From positions 1 to 64,000 of the forward strand of contig CABJBA010000011.1 in the NCBI GenBank assembly GCA_902363735.1: DNA of 64,000 nt. Direction: 5' to 3'. A program made the position numbers and the translations under genes. Shown piece by piece: positions 24,438-31,939 of this stretch; positions within the stretch are counted from its first letter, which is position 1, and each line of letters opens with the position of its first letter. The DNA is from Clostridiaceae bacterium (GTDB lineage Bacteria > Bacillota > Clostridia > Lachnospirales > Lachnospiraceae). A model generated the notes under the pieces. The model made no database searches and was not told the DNA's origin. It was given only the letters and a program-made list of their open reading frames with translations.

Positions 24438-26258
24438 ATGAAAAACTGTATCCAAAGGAAAATCCCCCATCTTCTTGCCATGATTCTGCCTGTTTTCCTG
24501 CTCGTCTCCTGTAAGAATCCACCCCAGAAACCAGCTCCCGCTGATACTGGAAAATATGAACAATACCGGGCCAGTGATACGGCCATGCAAGATCAGTTTG
24601 ATCAGTTTACAAACGATTTATTCCGGGAAGAAATAGAAAATTCCGGAATCAGTTTTCATTTCAGTATCGCAGATCCTGCGGCACGGGGATTTGATACCGT
24701 TCCTCTCACTCTAGGTGACTTTTCCCTGGATAAGATGAAGGAAAATGGAGAGGAACTAAAGCAATTAAAGAAGAAGCTTAAGGAATTTGACCAGCGCCGT
24801 TTGACCGACGAACAAAAGCTGACCTATAAGGTTCTTGATTCCTACATAGAAACAGAGCTGACCTCAGAAGGACTGGAACTCTACGCAAAACCACTTACAA
24901 GCACCATCGGAGTACAGGCACAGCTTCCGGTTCTGTTTGCAGAGTACAGCTTTTACACCAGGGATGATGTGGATCACTATCTTTCTCTTCTTTCCACCAT
25001 TGATGAATATTATGGACAGATTCTGGAGTTTGAAAAGAAGAAATCAGAAGCTGGGCTGTTCATGTCCGATTCCGCTGCCGACCATGTGTTAAAATCCTGC
25101 GAAGCCTACTTAATTCAGCCGGACCACAGCTTTCTGGCAGAAACCTTTAACAGCCGGGTTGATGCCCTTACAGACTTGACCGAGGAGGAAAAGGCCGCGT
25201 ATAAGGAGCAGAATTTAAAGGTTTTAGAGGAACACTTTATCCCTGCTTATAAGAATCTCATTAATGGAATTACCTCCCTTATGGGAACCGGGACCAATGA
25301 TAAAGGCTTGTTCTGGTATCCGGAAGGAAAACGTTATTTTGAATACCTGGTGAATTCGAGCACCGGAACCTCTTACGATTCCATTGAGCATCTGACAAAG
25401 GCCATTGAAAAACAGATGAGCGCCGACATACAGGCCTTAGGAGAAATCACAAAGGAACACCCTGAGGTTCTTGATTCTCTTGAAAGTTACTCCTTCCGCT
25501 CTCAGTCACCAGAGGAAATCTTAGAATCCTTAAAGGGCCAGATCACCAAGGACTTCCCGGAGATACCGGAATGTACCTATACTGTCAAACAGGTTCCTGA
25601 AGCCCTGGAAGCCTCCTTAAGCCCAGCCTTTTACCTGGTTCCGCCCATTGACCGCTATGAAGAAAATACGATTTATATTAACAATAACCCCCGATTCCAA
25701 AATGAAGATCTCTTTCCAACACTTGCACATGAAGGTTATCCTGGTCACCTGTATCAGAACGTTTACTTTCTGAGCAAAAAGCCAAGTGATTTAAGAACCA
25801 TCCTCTCCTTCCCCAGCTATTCGGAAGGCTGGGCCACTTACGTGGAATTTTATTCTTATACCATGGATAACGGGCTGGATACCCAGCTTGGAAAACTTTT
25901 AGCACACAATACCGCTGTCACCCTGGGCATCTATGCATATCTGGATATCTGCATTAACTATGAAGGCTGGGATCAGGAGCAGGTGGGAAAATATCTTGGA
26001 ACCTTTTACAACGTAGAGAACACCGATATTGTAGACTCCATTTATACCAGCTTAGTGGAAAACCCCGGCAATTACATGGAGTATTATGTGGGGTATGTGG
26101 AAATTACGGAAATGAAGGAAGCGGCTCAGCGGGTCTTAAAAGAAAAATTTGATTTAAAGGAATTCCATACGTTCCTTCTTGACACAGGCCCTGCGCCATT
26201 TTCTGTCATACAGCCTTTATTCCGAAGCTGGCTGAACGGACAGCTCCGCAGCAAATAA
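24438..26258 (+). CDS. DUF885 family lipoprotein, probable metallopeptidase
   Basis: A 606-aa secreted lipoprotein. The signal peptide has the lipobox LLVSC (lipidated Cys near residue 24), followed by a Pro-rich linker. The remainder is DUF885: the metal site LAHEGYPGHLYQ (about residues 431-442, HExxxxH type) and the downstream SEGWATYVE helix (about 460-468) provide the expected zinc ligands. Relatives are distantly linked to M32/M2-like zinc peptidases. It is expected to be anchored on the outer face of the membrane, acting on peptides. GGAGG lies upstream of the ATG. It is monocistronic, ending in a strong terminator. Confidence 0.88.
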   Translation: MKNCIQRKIPHLLAMILPVFLLVSCKNPPQKPAPADTGKYEQYRASDTAMQDQFDQFTNDLFREEIENSGISFHFSIADPAARGFDTVPLTLGDFSLDKMKENGEELKQLKKKLKEFDQRRLTDEQKLTYKVLDSYIETELTSEGLELYAKPLTSTIGVQAQLPVLFAEYSFYTRDDVDHYLSLLSTIDEYYGQILEFEKKKSEAGLFMSDSAADHVLKSCEAYLIQPDHSFLAETFNSRVDALTDLTEEEKAAYKEQNLKVLEEHFIPAYKNLINGITSLMGTGTNDKGLFWYPEGKRYFEYLVNSSTGTSYDSIEHLTKAIEKQMSADIQALGEITKEHPEVLDSLESYSFRSQSPEEILESLKGQITKDFPEIPECTYTVKQVPEALEASLSPAFYLVPPIDRYEENTIYINNNPRFQNEDLFPTLAHEGYPGHLYQNVYFLSKKPSDLRTILSFPSYSEGWATYVEFYSYTMDNGLDTQLGKLLAHNTAVTLGIYAYLDICINYEGWDQEQVGKYLGTFYNVENTDIVDSIYTSLVENPGNYMEYYVGYVEITEMKEAAQRVLKEKFDLKEFHTFLLDTGPAPFSVIQPLFRSWLNGQLRSK

Positions 26259-26275
26259 AAGTCAAAAAGACATTA

Positions 26276-26329
26276 AAAATGCGCCTTGGATATATAGTGG
26301 CTTTCATAAGCCATCCCAAGGCGCATTTT
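26276..26329. terminator. Bidirectional terminator, 14-bp stem
   Basis: Perfect arms AAAATGCGCCTTGG (26276-26289) and CCAAGGCGCATTTT (26316-26329). It separates the convergent DUF885 and GerMN lipoprotein genes. Confidence 0.9.
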
Positions 26330-26340
26330 CTAGCTTTAAT

Positions 26341-26877
26341 TTACTTAATTTCCTTATAATTCTTCACATACTCTAAATAATCATTATCTCCCTGCTCAAT
26401 ATGACCACTGGAATAATTCTTTCCATTCACCAAAAGTTTTAACCGACGCAATTCAAAATTCTCAGTAAAGGTATTGCCCACTGCTGTCAGCATAAGCAGC
26501 TCTCCTGATGAGCCGCTCACCGGAATCTTGGAAAGATCCAGAGTGCCTGTCCCATCTGCTTCGTCGTATTTTAAAACCTCTGTACCTTCTTCCAGAACGC
26601 CGTACTTAATCAGATTGTCCACAAGAGCTTCTGCAGTCAGTTCATCCACCGCATCCATAGCCTGATTCAAGCCAGTTGCATCATCATTCTGGCTGTATAC
26701 AGAAATGATTTCCATGGGCATTACATTCGGATCCGGAACCTTATCAGATGCTCCTCCAGTAGGACCCATCACCTGAGGGTCAGGCGCCTTGGTTTCCAAC
26801 TTTGGCTGGGTAGGAGTACAGGCTGCCAGGGAAGACAGCAGCATAATGCTCAATAAAAATAAGTATATTTTTTTCAT
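26341..26877 (-). CDS. GerMN-domain lipoprotein
   Basis: A 178-aa lipoprotein with a clear signal peptide and lipobox (LSSLAAC, Cys near residue 20). A Pro-rich linker follows, then a GerMN-like domain: LTAEALVDNLIKYGVLEEGT, LDLSKIP, GELLMLTAVGNTFTENF, and LRRLKLLVNGKNYSSGH. GerMN domains occur in the spore germination protein GerM and other envelope lipoproteins of sporeformers. It is expected on the outer face of the membrane. It converges with the DUF885 gene and is transcribed alone or with the upstream MarR gene across an 89-bp gap. Confidence 0.8.
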   Translation of the reverse strand: MKKIYLFLLSIMLLSSLAACTPTQPKLETKAPDPQVMGPTGGASDKVPDPNVMPMEIISVYSQNDDATGLNQAMDAVDELTAEALVDNLIKYGVLEEGTEVLKYDEADGTGTLDLSKIPVSGSSGELLMLTAVGNTFTENFELRRLKLLVNGKNYSSGHIEQGDNDYLEYVKNYKEIK

Positions 26878-26966
26878 AACCGGGTATTGCCTCCTTAAAT
26901 TCTAGTAAAGCAGACTTTCACAATGGACTTGGCCGCTTTTCATGAACCGATAAGCTGCTCTGCTGC

Positions 26967-27422
26967 TTATGTGTTCAAGCTACGAAACCAGCAATTCAGC
27001 TTGGTCAGCGCTTTTATCAAAACTTCTATCTCATTTTCACTTAAGCCTGATATAGCACCTTCAATCATCATCTGATGAAATCTAGCATGGTGCTCATAGA
27101 CTTCTTTTCCTCTTTCAGAAAGAGAGATATAAACAACGCGGCGATCTTCCTTGCCCCGCTGGCGGATCACATACCCTTTTTTTACAAGACTGTTCATGGC
27201 AATGGTCAGTGTGCCCACAGTAACGGATAATTCCTTTGCTATGGCCGACATATTCTTTGGCTCATTAATTCCGATAGCCTCTATTACATGCATATCATTG
27301 TTCGTGACATTATTAAATTCCGGTGTAATGACAGCACGCTGTTCTATATCCATAATATCCCGAAACAGTCTTACCAATACTTCGTTAAGAGTTCCGTAAG
27401 TATCCACGTCTATCCCCTTCAT
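26967..27422 (-). CDS. MarR-family transcriptional regulator
   Basis: A 151-aa winged-helix regulator. The DNA-binding region, MSAIAKELSVTVGTLTIAMNSL (about residues 58-79), and the wing with KEDRRVVYISLSERG are typical MarR; the NVTNNDMHVIEAIG start of the domain resembles FabT-type members that control fatty-acid genes in Firmicutes. No fab gene is adjacent, so the target is uncertain. A palindrome overlaps its own promoter (27452-27480), suggesting autoregulation. Its promoter-side neighbour is spmB. Confidence 0.87.
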   Translation of the reverse strand: MKGIDVDTYGTLNEVLVRLFRDIMDIEQRAVITPEFNNVTNNDMHVIEAIGINEPKNMSAIAKELSVTVGTLTIAMNSLVKKGYVIRQRGKEDRRVVYISLSERGKEVYEHHARFHQMMIEGAISGLSENEIEVLIKALTKLNCWFRSLNT

Positions 27423-27451
27423 ACCTTTATGACAATAAAAGCTTCCCCGTA

Positions 27452-27480
27452 ATTATACATGATTATGTATTTCAAGGCAA
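27452..27480 (-). promoter_or_regulatory. marR promoter with overlapping palindrome
   Basis: Minus strand: -35 TTGCCT (27475-27480), 17-bp spacer, -10 TATAAT (27452-27457). The palindrome ATACAT-gatt-ATGTAT (27455-27470) overlaps the spacer and -10, an ideal place for an autorepressor. Confidence 0.65.
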
Positions 27481-27529
27481 CCACCTGAATTCTTATAAAA
27501 TTCTTAAAATCACCATTAAAAAATCCCTT

Positions 27530-28057
27530 TTATACCAAAAAACGGCTTAAAAAGACGCTGGCTGCCACTCCTGCCGCAGTTGCAGTAAATGCACCGGCCA
27601 GGGTGTAGCGGGTTTTCTTTATTTTTACGGTTCCAAAATAAATACTTAAACAATAAAATACCGTTTCTGTGCAGCTCATCACCACGGAAACCAGCATCCC
27701 TATATAGGAGTCAGTTCCGTATTTCTTAAAGATATCCAGAACCAGACCCATTGCCGCAGAATTTGACACCAGGCGGACTAAAATTACAGGAACAGCAGGG
27801 GCCGGAAGAAACAAAAGAGCGGCCGGTTTTGTCAGCAGCTCTGCCAAAAAATCCAGAAAACCAGAAGCCCGGAGAACCCCTACCGCCGTCATAAGACCAA
27901 TCAGCGTGGGCATGATTCCCGCCACTGTTTTCATACCTCCCTTGGCTCCGTTAATGAAATCATCAAAAACAGGCCGTTTGGATAATATGCCAAAGCCTAC
28001 AATATAAAAAATAATGAGAGGTACTGCTGCTTCTGATAAAAACAATAAAAATTTCAT
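27530..28057 (-). CDS. spmB: Spore maturation protein B
   Basis: A 175-aa membrane protein with about five hydrophobic segments, in the nucleoside-recognition/Gate domain family. SpmB features: PLIIFYIVGFGILSKRPVFDDF near the start, GAKGGMKTVAGIMPTLIGLMTAVGVLRASG, and SNSAAMGLVLDIFKKYGTDS. With SpmA it contributes to spore core dehydration in Bacillus and Clostridium. The partner spmA, usually adjacent, is not in this window. The orientation is minus, divergent from the ArsC-like gene. Confidence 0.9.
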   Translation of the reverse strand: MKFLLFLSEAAVPLIIFYIVGFGILSKRPVFDDFINGAKGGMKTVAGIMPTLIGLMTAVGVLRASGFLDFLAELLTKPAALLFLPAPAVPVILVRLVSNSAAMGLVLDIFKKYGTDSYIGMLVSVVMSCTETVFYCLSIYFGTVKIKKTRYTLAGAFTATAAGVAASVFLSRFLV

Positions 28058-28105
28058 GCTTCACCTGAAATCACTGAATTGTTATAGTTTATTCCGGGAG
28101 CAGCC

Positions 28106-28134
28106 TTTTCATTCAGCCTGTTTCAGGATATAAT
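28106..28134 (+). promoter_or_regulatory. Promoter of the ArsC/Spx-like gene
   Basis: -35-like TTTTCA (28106-28111), 17-bp spacer, perfect -10 TATAAT (28129-28134). It is about 40 bp before the ATG, which has an AAGGAG ribosome binding site. Confidence 0.55.
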
Positions 28135-28175
28135 AGTGAGGACACAAAGGAAAAACAAAAAGGAGATCTGCAATT

Positions 28176-28535
28176 ATGAAAGTTTTATTTTTACAATACC
28201 CACCCTGCAGCACCTGTAAAAATGCAAAAAAGTGGCTGGATTCCCATGGGATAGATTACGATTCCAGAAATATAAAAGAAGAAAACCCCAGTACTGAGGA
28301 GCTAACGGATTGGATAGCCAAAAGCGGCATTCCTATAAAACGGTTCTTTAACACAAGCGGCATCCTCTACAAGGAAAAGCATTTAAAAGACCTGCTTCCG
28401 GACATGAGCGAAAAAGAACAGATCGATCTGCTTGCAACAGAAGGAATGCTGGTAAAACGTCCCTTAATTATAGGAGATGACTTTGTCATAACGGGTTTTA
28501 AAGAACAAGAATGGGAAAAAAACTTATTGAAATAA
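28176..28535 (+). CDS. ArsC/Spx-family thioredoxin-fold protein
   Basis: A 119-aa thioredoxin-fold protein with an N-terminal redox pair CSTC (residues 11-14, PPCSTCKNAKKWL) and the family motifs NTSGILYKEKHL and VKRPLIIGDDFVITGF. This is the arsenate-reductase-like ArsC/Spx/MgsR/YffB superfamily. The CxxC, rather than CxxS or a lone Cys, and the absence of an ars operon make true arsenate reductase uncertain; a Spx-like regulator or a reductase are both possible. It is monocistronic, converging with the small membrane protein gene. Confidence 0.82.
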   Translation: MKVLFLQYPPCSTCKNAKKWLDSHGIDYDSRNIKEENPSTEELTDWIAKSGIPIKRFFNTSGILYKEKHLKDLLPDMSEKEQIDLLATEGMLVKRPLIIGDDFVITGFKEQEWEKNLLK

Positions 28536-28547
28536 TTGGCCTTCCTT

Positions 28548-28871
28548 TCAGGCAGATCCCCCGACAGCACAGACTGCTGCCATAATTATGATTACCATAA
28601 GGAGAATAAGGGGTTTTTGAAAAAAGTGAACCGCCCGGAAACTTTGGTGAAAAAGTCTGATCTGCCGTCTCATGACAGTTTCCGGTCCTCTTTTGCCAAG
28701 CTCGTCCACAATTTTTTGGAATTCCCCGATGGGAGGGGATATCTGCTCAGGTGTTAAATCCAGGTTTTTCTGCATATAATCAAGCAAATGTGCCTCTAAC
28801 TTTTCCTGAGACTTTGTGCCGTGCATGATCTGTTTTAAAATGGGGGTTTTTTCTTTGTTCTTTTTATACAT
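28548..28871 (-). CDS. Small tail-anchored hypothetical protein
   Basis: A 107-aa protein with a soluble, charged N-terminal part (IMHGTKSQEKLEAHLLDYMQKN, then LTPEQISPPIGEFQKIVDEL) and a single C-terminal hydrophobic helix (PLILLMVIIIMAAVCAVGG) ending at the C-terminus, so it is probably tail-anchored with its bulk in the cytoplasm. AGAGGTGG stands 9 nt before the ATG. I do not recognise a family, although small proteins of this layout recur in Lachnospiraceae. It converges with the ArsC-like gene; overlapping plus-strand frames look non-coding. Confidence 0.65.
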   Translation of the reverse strand: MYKKNKEKTPILKQIMHGTKSQEKLEAHLLDYMQKNLDLTPEQISPPIGEFQKIVDELGKRGPETVMRRQIRLFHQSFRAVHFFQKPLILLMVIIIMAAVCAVGGSA

Positions 28872-28927
28872 CTTCCGTTTCCACCTCTTATATACAAGTT
28901 ATCCTCAAATTCCCGGCTGCTTTGGGG

Positions 28928-28958
28928 TTGACTTTTTATAGCTAACGTTTACTATAAT
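28928..28958 (+). promoter_or_regulatory. Promoter of murG
   Basis: -35 TTGACT (28928-28933) and -10 TATAAT (28953-28958) with a long 19-bp spacer. The predicted start is near 28965, directly before the first leader hairpin. Confidence 0.5.
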
Positions 28959-28967
28959 AGTATAGCC

Positions 28968-29086
28968 TATGAGAAGCAATTTTTAACTTCTCATAAAAGA
29001 TGCCGGTTTGTCACCGTCCATCTGTTTATGAAAACATTTTTTGTTTTCATAATATAAAATTATTGCAGAAACATCTTTGTTTCTGC
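28968..29086 (+). promoter_or_regulatory. Structured murG leader with three perfect hairpins
   Basis: Three stem-loops with perfect 9-bp arms lie in order: TATGAGAAG/CTTCTCATA (28968-28995), ATGAAAACA/TGTTTTCAT (29028-29050) and GCAGAAACA/TGTTTCTGC (29065-29086). The arms of the second and third share AAACA/TGTTT, so partners could be exchanged. None has a terminator T-run. This fills most of the 150-nt leader before the ribosome binding site GGGAGG. Function unknown; it may be a cis-regulatory RNA or a set of 5' stabilising stems. Confidence 0.5.
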
Positions 29087-29114
29087 ATCAGATCGAATTT
29101 GGGAGGCACTCTTT

Positions 29115-30182
29115 ATGAAAAAAATCGTTTTAACCGGAGGAGGTACTGCCGGCCATGTTACTCCTAACCTGGCCTTAATTCCTTCTTTAAAAAAGAAAAA
29201 TTATGATATTCGCTATATTGGCTCTTACCAGGGAATAGAACGAACTCTCATTGAGGGAGCCGGCATCCCATACTGTGGGATTTCTTCCGGTAAATTTCGC
29301 CGGTATTTTGACTTAAAGAATTTTTCCGATCCCTTCCGGGTGCTGAAAGGATACGGAGAAGCCTTAAAACTGATCAAAGAATACAGACCGGATGTGGTGT
29401 TTTCAAAGGGTGGCTTTGTAACAGTACCTGTGGTGATGGCTGCAAAACGCTGCAAGATCCCTGTCATTATACACGAATCGGATATGACTCCTGGCCTTGC
29501 CAACAAAATGTGTATTCCAGCTGCTTCAACCATTTGCTGCAACTTTCCCGAGACTCTTGCCTATCTTCCAAAGGATAAAGCCGTGCTGACAGGCTCTCCC
29601 ATACGAAAAGAACTTTTGAAGGGTGATCGGCTGAAAGGACTTTCCTATGCAGGCCTCTCTCCCAACAGACCCATAATCCTGGTCATAGGAGGCAGCCTAG
29701 GCTCTGTTACCGTCAACAATGCCGTACGGAGCATTCTTCCCAAGCTTTTAAATAATTTTCAGATAATACATATCTGTGGAAAAGGCAATCTTGACAAAAG
29801 TCTTGCCAGCACTTCGGGATATGTACAGTTTGAATACGTTGATTCCCCTTTAAAAGACCTTTTTGCTGCCGCTGACCTTATGATTTCCAGAGCAGGCGCC
29901 AATGCCATCTGCGAAATTCTGGCCCTTAAAAAACCTAATATTCTGATTCCTCTCTCCGCCTCGGCCAGCCGTGGGGATCAGATTTTAAACGCCAGATCTT
30001 TTGCAAGACAAGGCTTCAGTTTCCTTCTGGAGGAGGAAAAACTAACCGGTGATTCCTTGCTGCAAGCTATCACTGAAACTGTGAAAAACCGGCAGAACTT
30101 TCTTGCAAAGATGGAACAGAGCCAGCTAAACAACGCTGTTGACTCCATCATTGATAAAATTGAAGCTTTAGCCGGTCATTGA
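29115..30182 (+). CDS. murG: UDP-GlcNAc:lipid I N-acetylglucosaminyltransferase MurG
   Basis: A 355-aa GT28 glycosyltransferase that makes lipid II from lipid I at the inner membrane face. The N-terminal glycine-rich loop is LTGGGTAGHVTPNLAL (residues 6-21), the second G-loop is VFSKGGFVTVPVV, the membrane-association and acceptor region follows HESDMTPG, and the C-terminal UDP-GlcNAc site comprises VIGGSLGSVTVN, SRAGANAICE and LIPLS. It is outside any dcw cluster and transcribed alone behind a hairpin-rich leader. It ends 4 bp before the convergent sigma-factor gene. Confidence 0.95.
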   Translation: MKKIVLTGGGTAGHVTPNLALIPSLKKKNYDIRYIGSYQGIERTLIEGAGIPYCGISSGKFRRYFDLKNFSDPFRVLKGYGEALKLIKEYRPDVVFSKGGFVTVPVVMAAKRCKIPVIIHESDMTPGLANKMCIPAASTICCNFPETLAYLPKDKAVLTGSPIRKELLKGDRLKGLSYAGLSPNRPIILVIGGSLGSVTVNNAVRSILPKLLNNFQIIHICGKGNLDKSLASTSGYVQFEYVDSPLKDLFAAADLMISRAGANAICEILALKKPNILIPLSASASRGDQILNARSFARQGFSFLLEEEKLTGDSLLQAITETVKNRQNFLAKMEQSQLNNAVDSIIDKIEALAGH

Positions 30183-30186
30183 GTTA

Positions 30187-30720
30187 TCAGATATCAAAAC
30201 TGGGACCGAGAATCTTTTTTAAGCAGACCCTGGTTCTATATATCCGGGAACGACACACTGTTCCCGGAATCTCCAGTTTTTCACATATTTCAGGAATTGT
30301 CCTCTGGTCAAGGAAATAAAGAATTGCCAGTTCTCTCCATTCTTCGCGCATACTGAATATTCCGCTTGCTATCCTTAAAAGTGCTTCTTCTCCAAGAATC
30401 ACCTCCAAAGGATCTGTAACCATAAAACCCGGCATATTACAGACCGCATCTTCCTCATCCAGACTCACCTTTTCGTAGTGTCCGTTTTTGCGAAGGCAGT
30501 CAATGGACTTGCTCTTTAATATTTTAATCAACATGCTCTTTTTTCGTGCTTCTGTCCATGTTAATGAATAATTTTGAAAATAAGAAATAAAAGTTTCCTG
30601 TACCACGTCATCCAGCTCCAGATCCGGTACATTAAGTGCTTTAGCTATTCGCCGGAGTAAGCCCTGATACTCTCCGTATATGGACATCAGTAACAAATTT
30701 TCATCTTCATGTATGCTCAT
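30187..30720 (-). CDS. ECF-like RNA polymerase sigma factor
   Basis: About 177 aa. The region 2-like segment is LLRRIAKALNVPDLELDDVVQETFISYFQNY, with the DDVVQETF core. The region 4-like segment is LYFLDQRTIPEICEKLEIPGTVCRSRIYRTRVCLK, a helix-turn-helix. The start is put at ATG 30720 (MSIHEDENLL), with AGAGGA upstream; the longer frame overlaps the HIT gene. No anti-sigma factor gene is adjacent. The target promoters and signal are unknown. It is the third gene in rhomboid-HIT-sigma, with gaps of 18 and 17 bp. Confidence 0.78.
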   Translation of the reverse strand: MSIHEDENLLLMSIYGEYQGLLRRIAKALNVPDLELDDVVQETFISYFQNYSLTWTEARKKSMLIKILKSKSIDCLRKNGHYEKVSLDEEDAVCNMPGFMVTDPLEVILGEEALLRIASGIFSMREEWRELAILYFLDQRTIPEICEKLEIPGTVCRSRIYRTRVCLKKILGPSFDI

Positions 30721-30737
30721 TGATTTTATTCCTCTGA

Positions 30738-31154
30738 TTATAAGGCGTTTCTTATAGCGGCTCCTGTTAGTTTCAATTCTTCCGGATCTGCTTTTTCCGG
30801 TGCCCATGAAACCATCTCAGGGCCTTCTTCATAGCGAGGGATCAGGTGTACGTGGAAATGAAAAACAGTTTGACCTGCTTCCTTTCCATTATTTTGCACA
30901 ACATTAATTCCTGGGCATCCCAGTGACTTTTTCATGGCATTTCCAAGTTTTGCTGCCAGAGGAAAAACTTTTTCCGCTGTTTCTTTATCCAGGTCACAGA
31001 GATCCCTGTAATGCTGCTTCGGAAGAATCAAAGCATGACCCTTAGAAGCAGGCCCCAAGTCCATAATCGTTCGGAACATATTATCTTCATAAATCGTTTC
31101 AGATGGAATTTCTCCATTCGCAATCTTACAAAAAATACAATCATCTTTTTTCAT
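30738..31154 (-). CDS. HIT-family (Hint-like) hydrolase
   Basis: A 138-aa protein of the Hint branch. It starts MKKDDCIFCKIANGEIPSETIYED with the usual zinc-type Cys pair (Cys6, Cys9), and has the histidine triad HFHVHLIP near residue 99 and the family motif GHALILPKQHY. Such enzymes cleave adenosine phosphoramidates and aminoacyl-AMP. It is closer to canonical Hint than the HIT protein at 15584. It lies between the rhomboid protease and sigma-factor genes in a minus-strand operon. Confidence 0.95.
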   Translation of the reverse strand: MKKDDCIFCKIANGEIPSETIYEDNMFRTIMDLGPASKGHALILPKQHYRDLCDLDKETAEKVFPLAAKLGNAMKKSLGCPGINVVQNNGKEAGQTVFHFHVHLIPRYEEGPEMVSWAPEKADPEELKLTGAAIRNAL

Positions 31155-31172
31155 ACTCTCACCTCTTTTTAA

Positions 31173-31793
31173 TCAGTCCGATATTTCTCTGTAACGGCGC
31201 CTGCCGGGCCTGCGGTATAAAAGAATTCCAAACAGTATCCCAAGCACCAGTCCTGCAATATGAGCCGTATTATCCACACCGGTACTGGTAAAACCAAAGT
31301 ACAGGGAGCTCACAATAACGATTACCAGCTGGCGTGTGCTTAAATCCTCTAACTGGCCCCGGTTAAGGGCCACCGCGTACAAAAGTCCGCCAATCACACC
31401 AAATATGGCACCTGAAGCACCTGCGGAAACTACATTCCGATACTCACTTATATTCACTGCCATAGAAACCACATTGGCCCCTACCCCGCAGAGAATATAG
31501 AATATCAGATACTTGATATGACCCAAGGCTCTCTCCAGATTGTCACCTAAGATAAACAAGATAAGCATATTGTTCATAATGTGGTTAATGCCAAAGTGCA
31601 TAAAAATTGAAGTGAACAGCCGGTAGTATTCCCCATTTTCCAGGACAAGAGGAGCATACATGGCTCCATGTGAAACCATGAACCCTGTATTAGATGTAGA
31701 TCCGGCCACTTCTAAATAAAAGAAATAAACCACATTCAATGCAATCAGACCCATATTCACATATGCCTTATTTCTCCAGCTCACGTTCTCCAT
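31173..31793 (-). CDS. Rhomboid-family intramembrane serine protease
   Basis: A 206-aa membrane protein with six hydrophobic segments. The rhomboid features are FMHFGINHIMNNMLILFILGDNLE (with the Asn and His residues of TM2), the catalytic serine in AGASGAIFGVIGG (about residues 126-138), and the catalytic His in NTAHIAGLVLGILFG of the last helix. It cleaves single-pass membrane proteins within the bilayer. It heads a short operon with a HIT hydrolase and an ECF-like sigma factor; a role in a membrane-stress circuit with that sigma factor is speculation. Confidence 0.93.
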   Translation of the reverse strand: MENVSWRNKAYVNMGLIALNVVYFFYLEVAGSTSNTGFMVSHGAMYAPLVLENGEYYRLFTSIFMHFGINHIMNNMLILFILGDNLERALGHIKYLIFYILCGVGANVVSMAVNISEYRNVVSAGASGAIFGVIGGLLYAVALNRGQLEDLSTRQLVIVIVSSLYFGFTSTGVDNTAHIAGLVLGILFGILLYRRPGRRRYREISD

Positions 31794-31939
31794 TGCCGCT
31801 CTCCTTCATAAATATTATTATTATTTTAGCACACGCTGGCGGAATATGTAAATATAAACACGTAATTTCAATGATGAAGATTTTTTACTTAGAAATATGA
31901 AACTAATGATGCAAATCCGCATTTCTATAAAACATCTGA

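Noticed and set aside
28176..28535. Arsenate reductase gene
   Set aside because: The fold matches, but there is no arsR/arsB context and the active site is CxxC, so only the ArsC/Spx superfamily is claimed.
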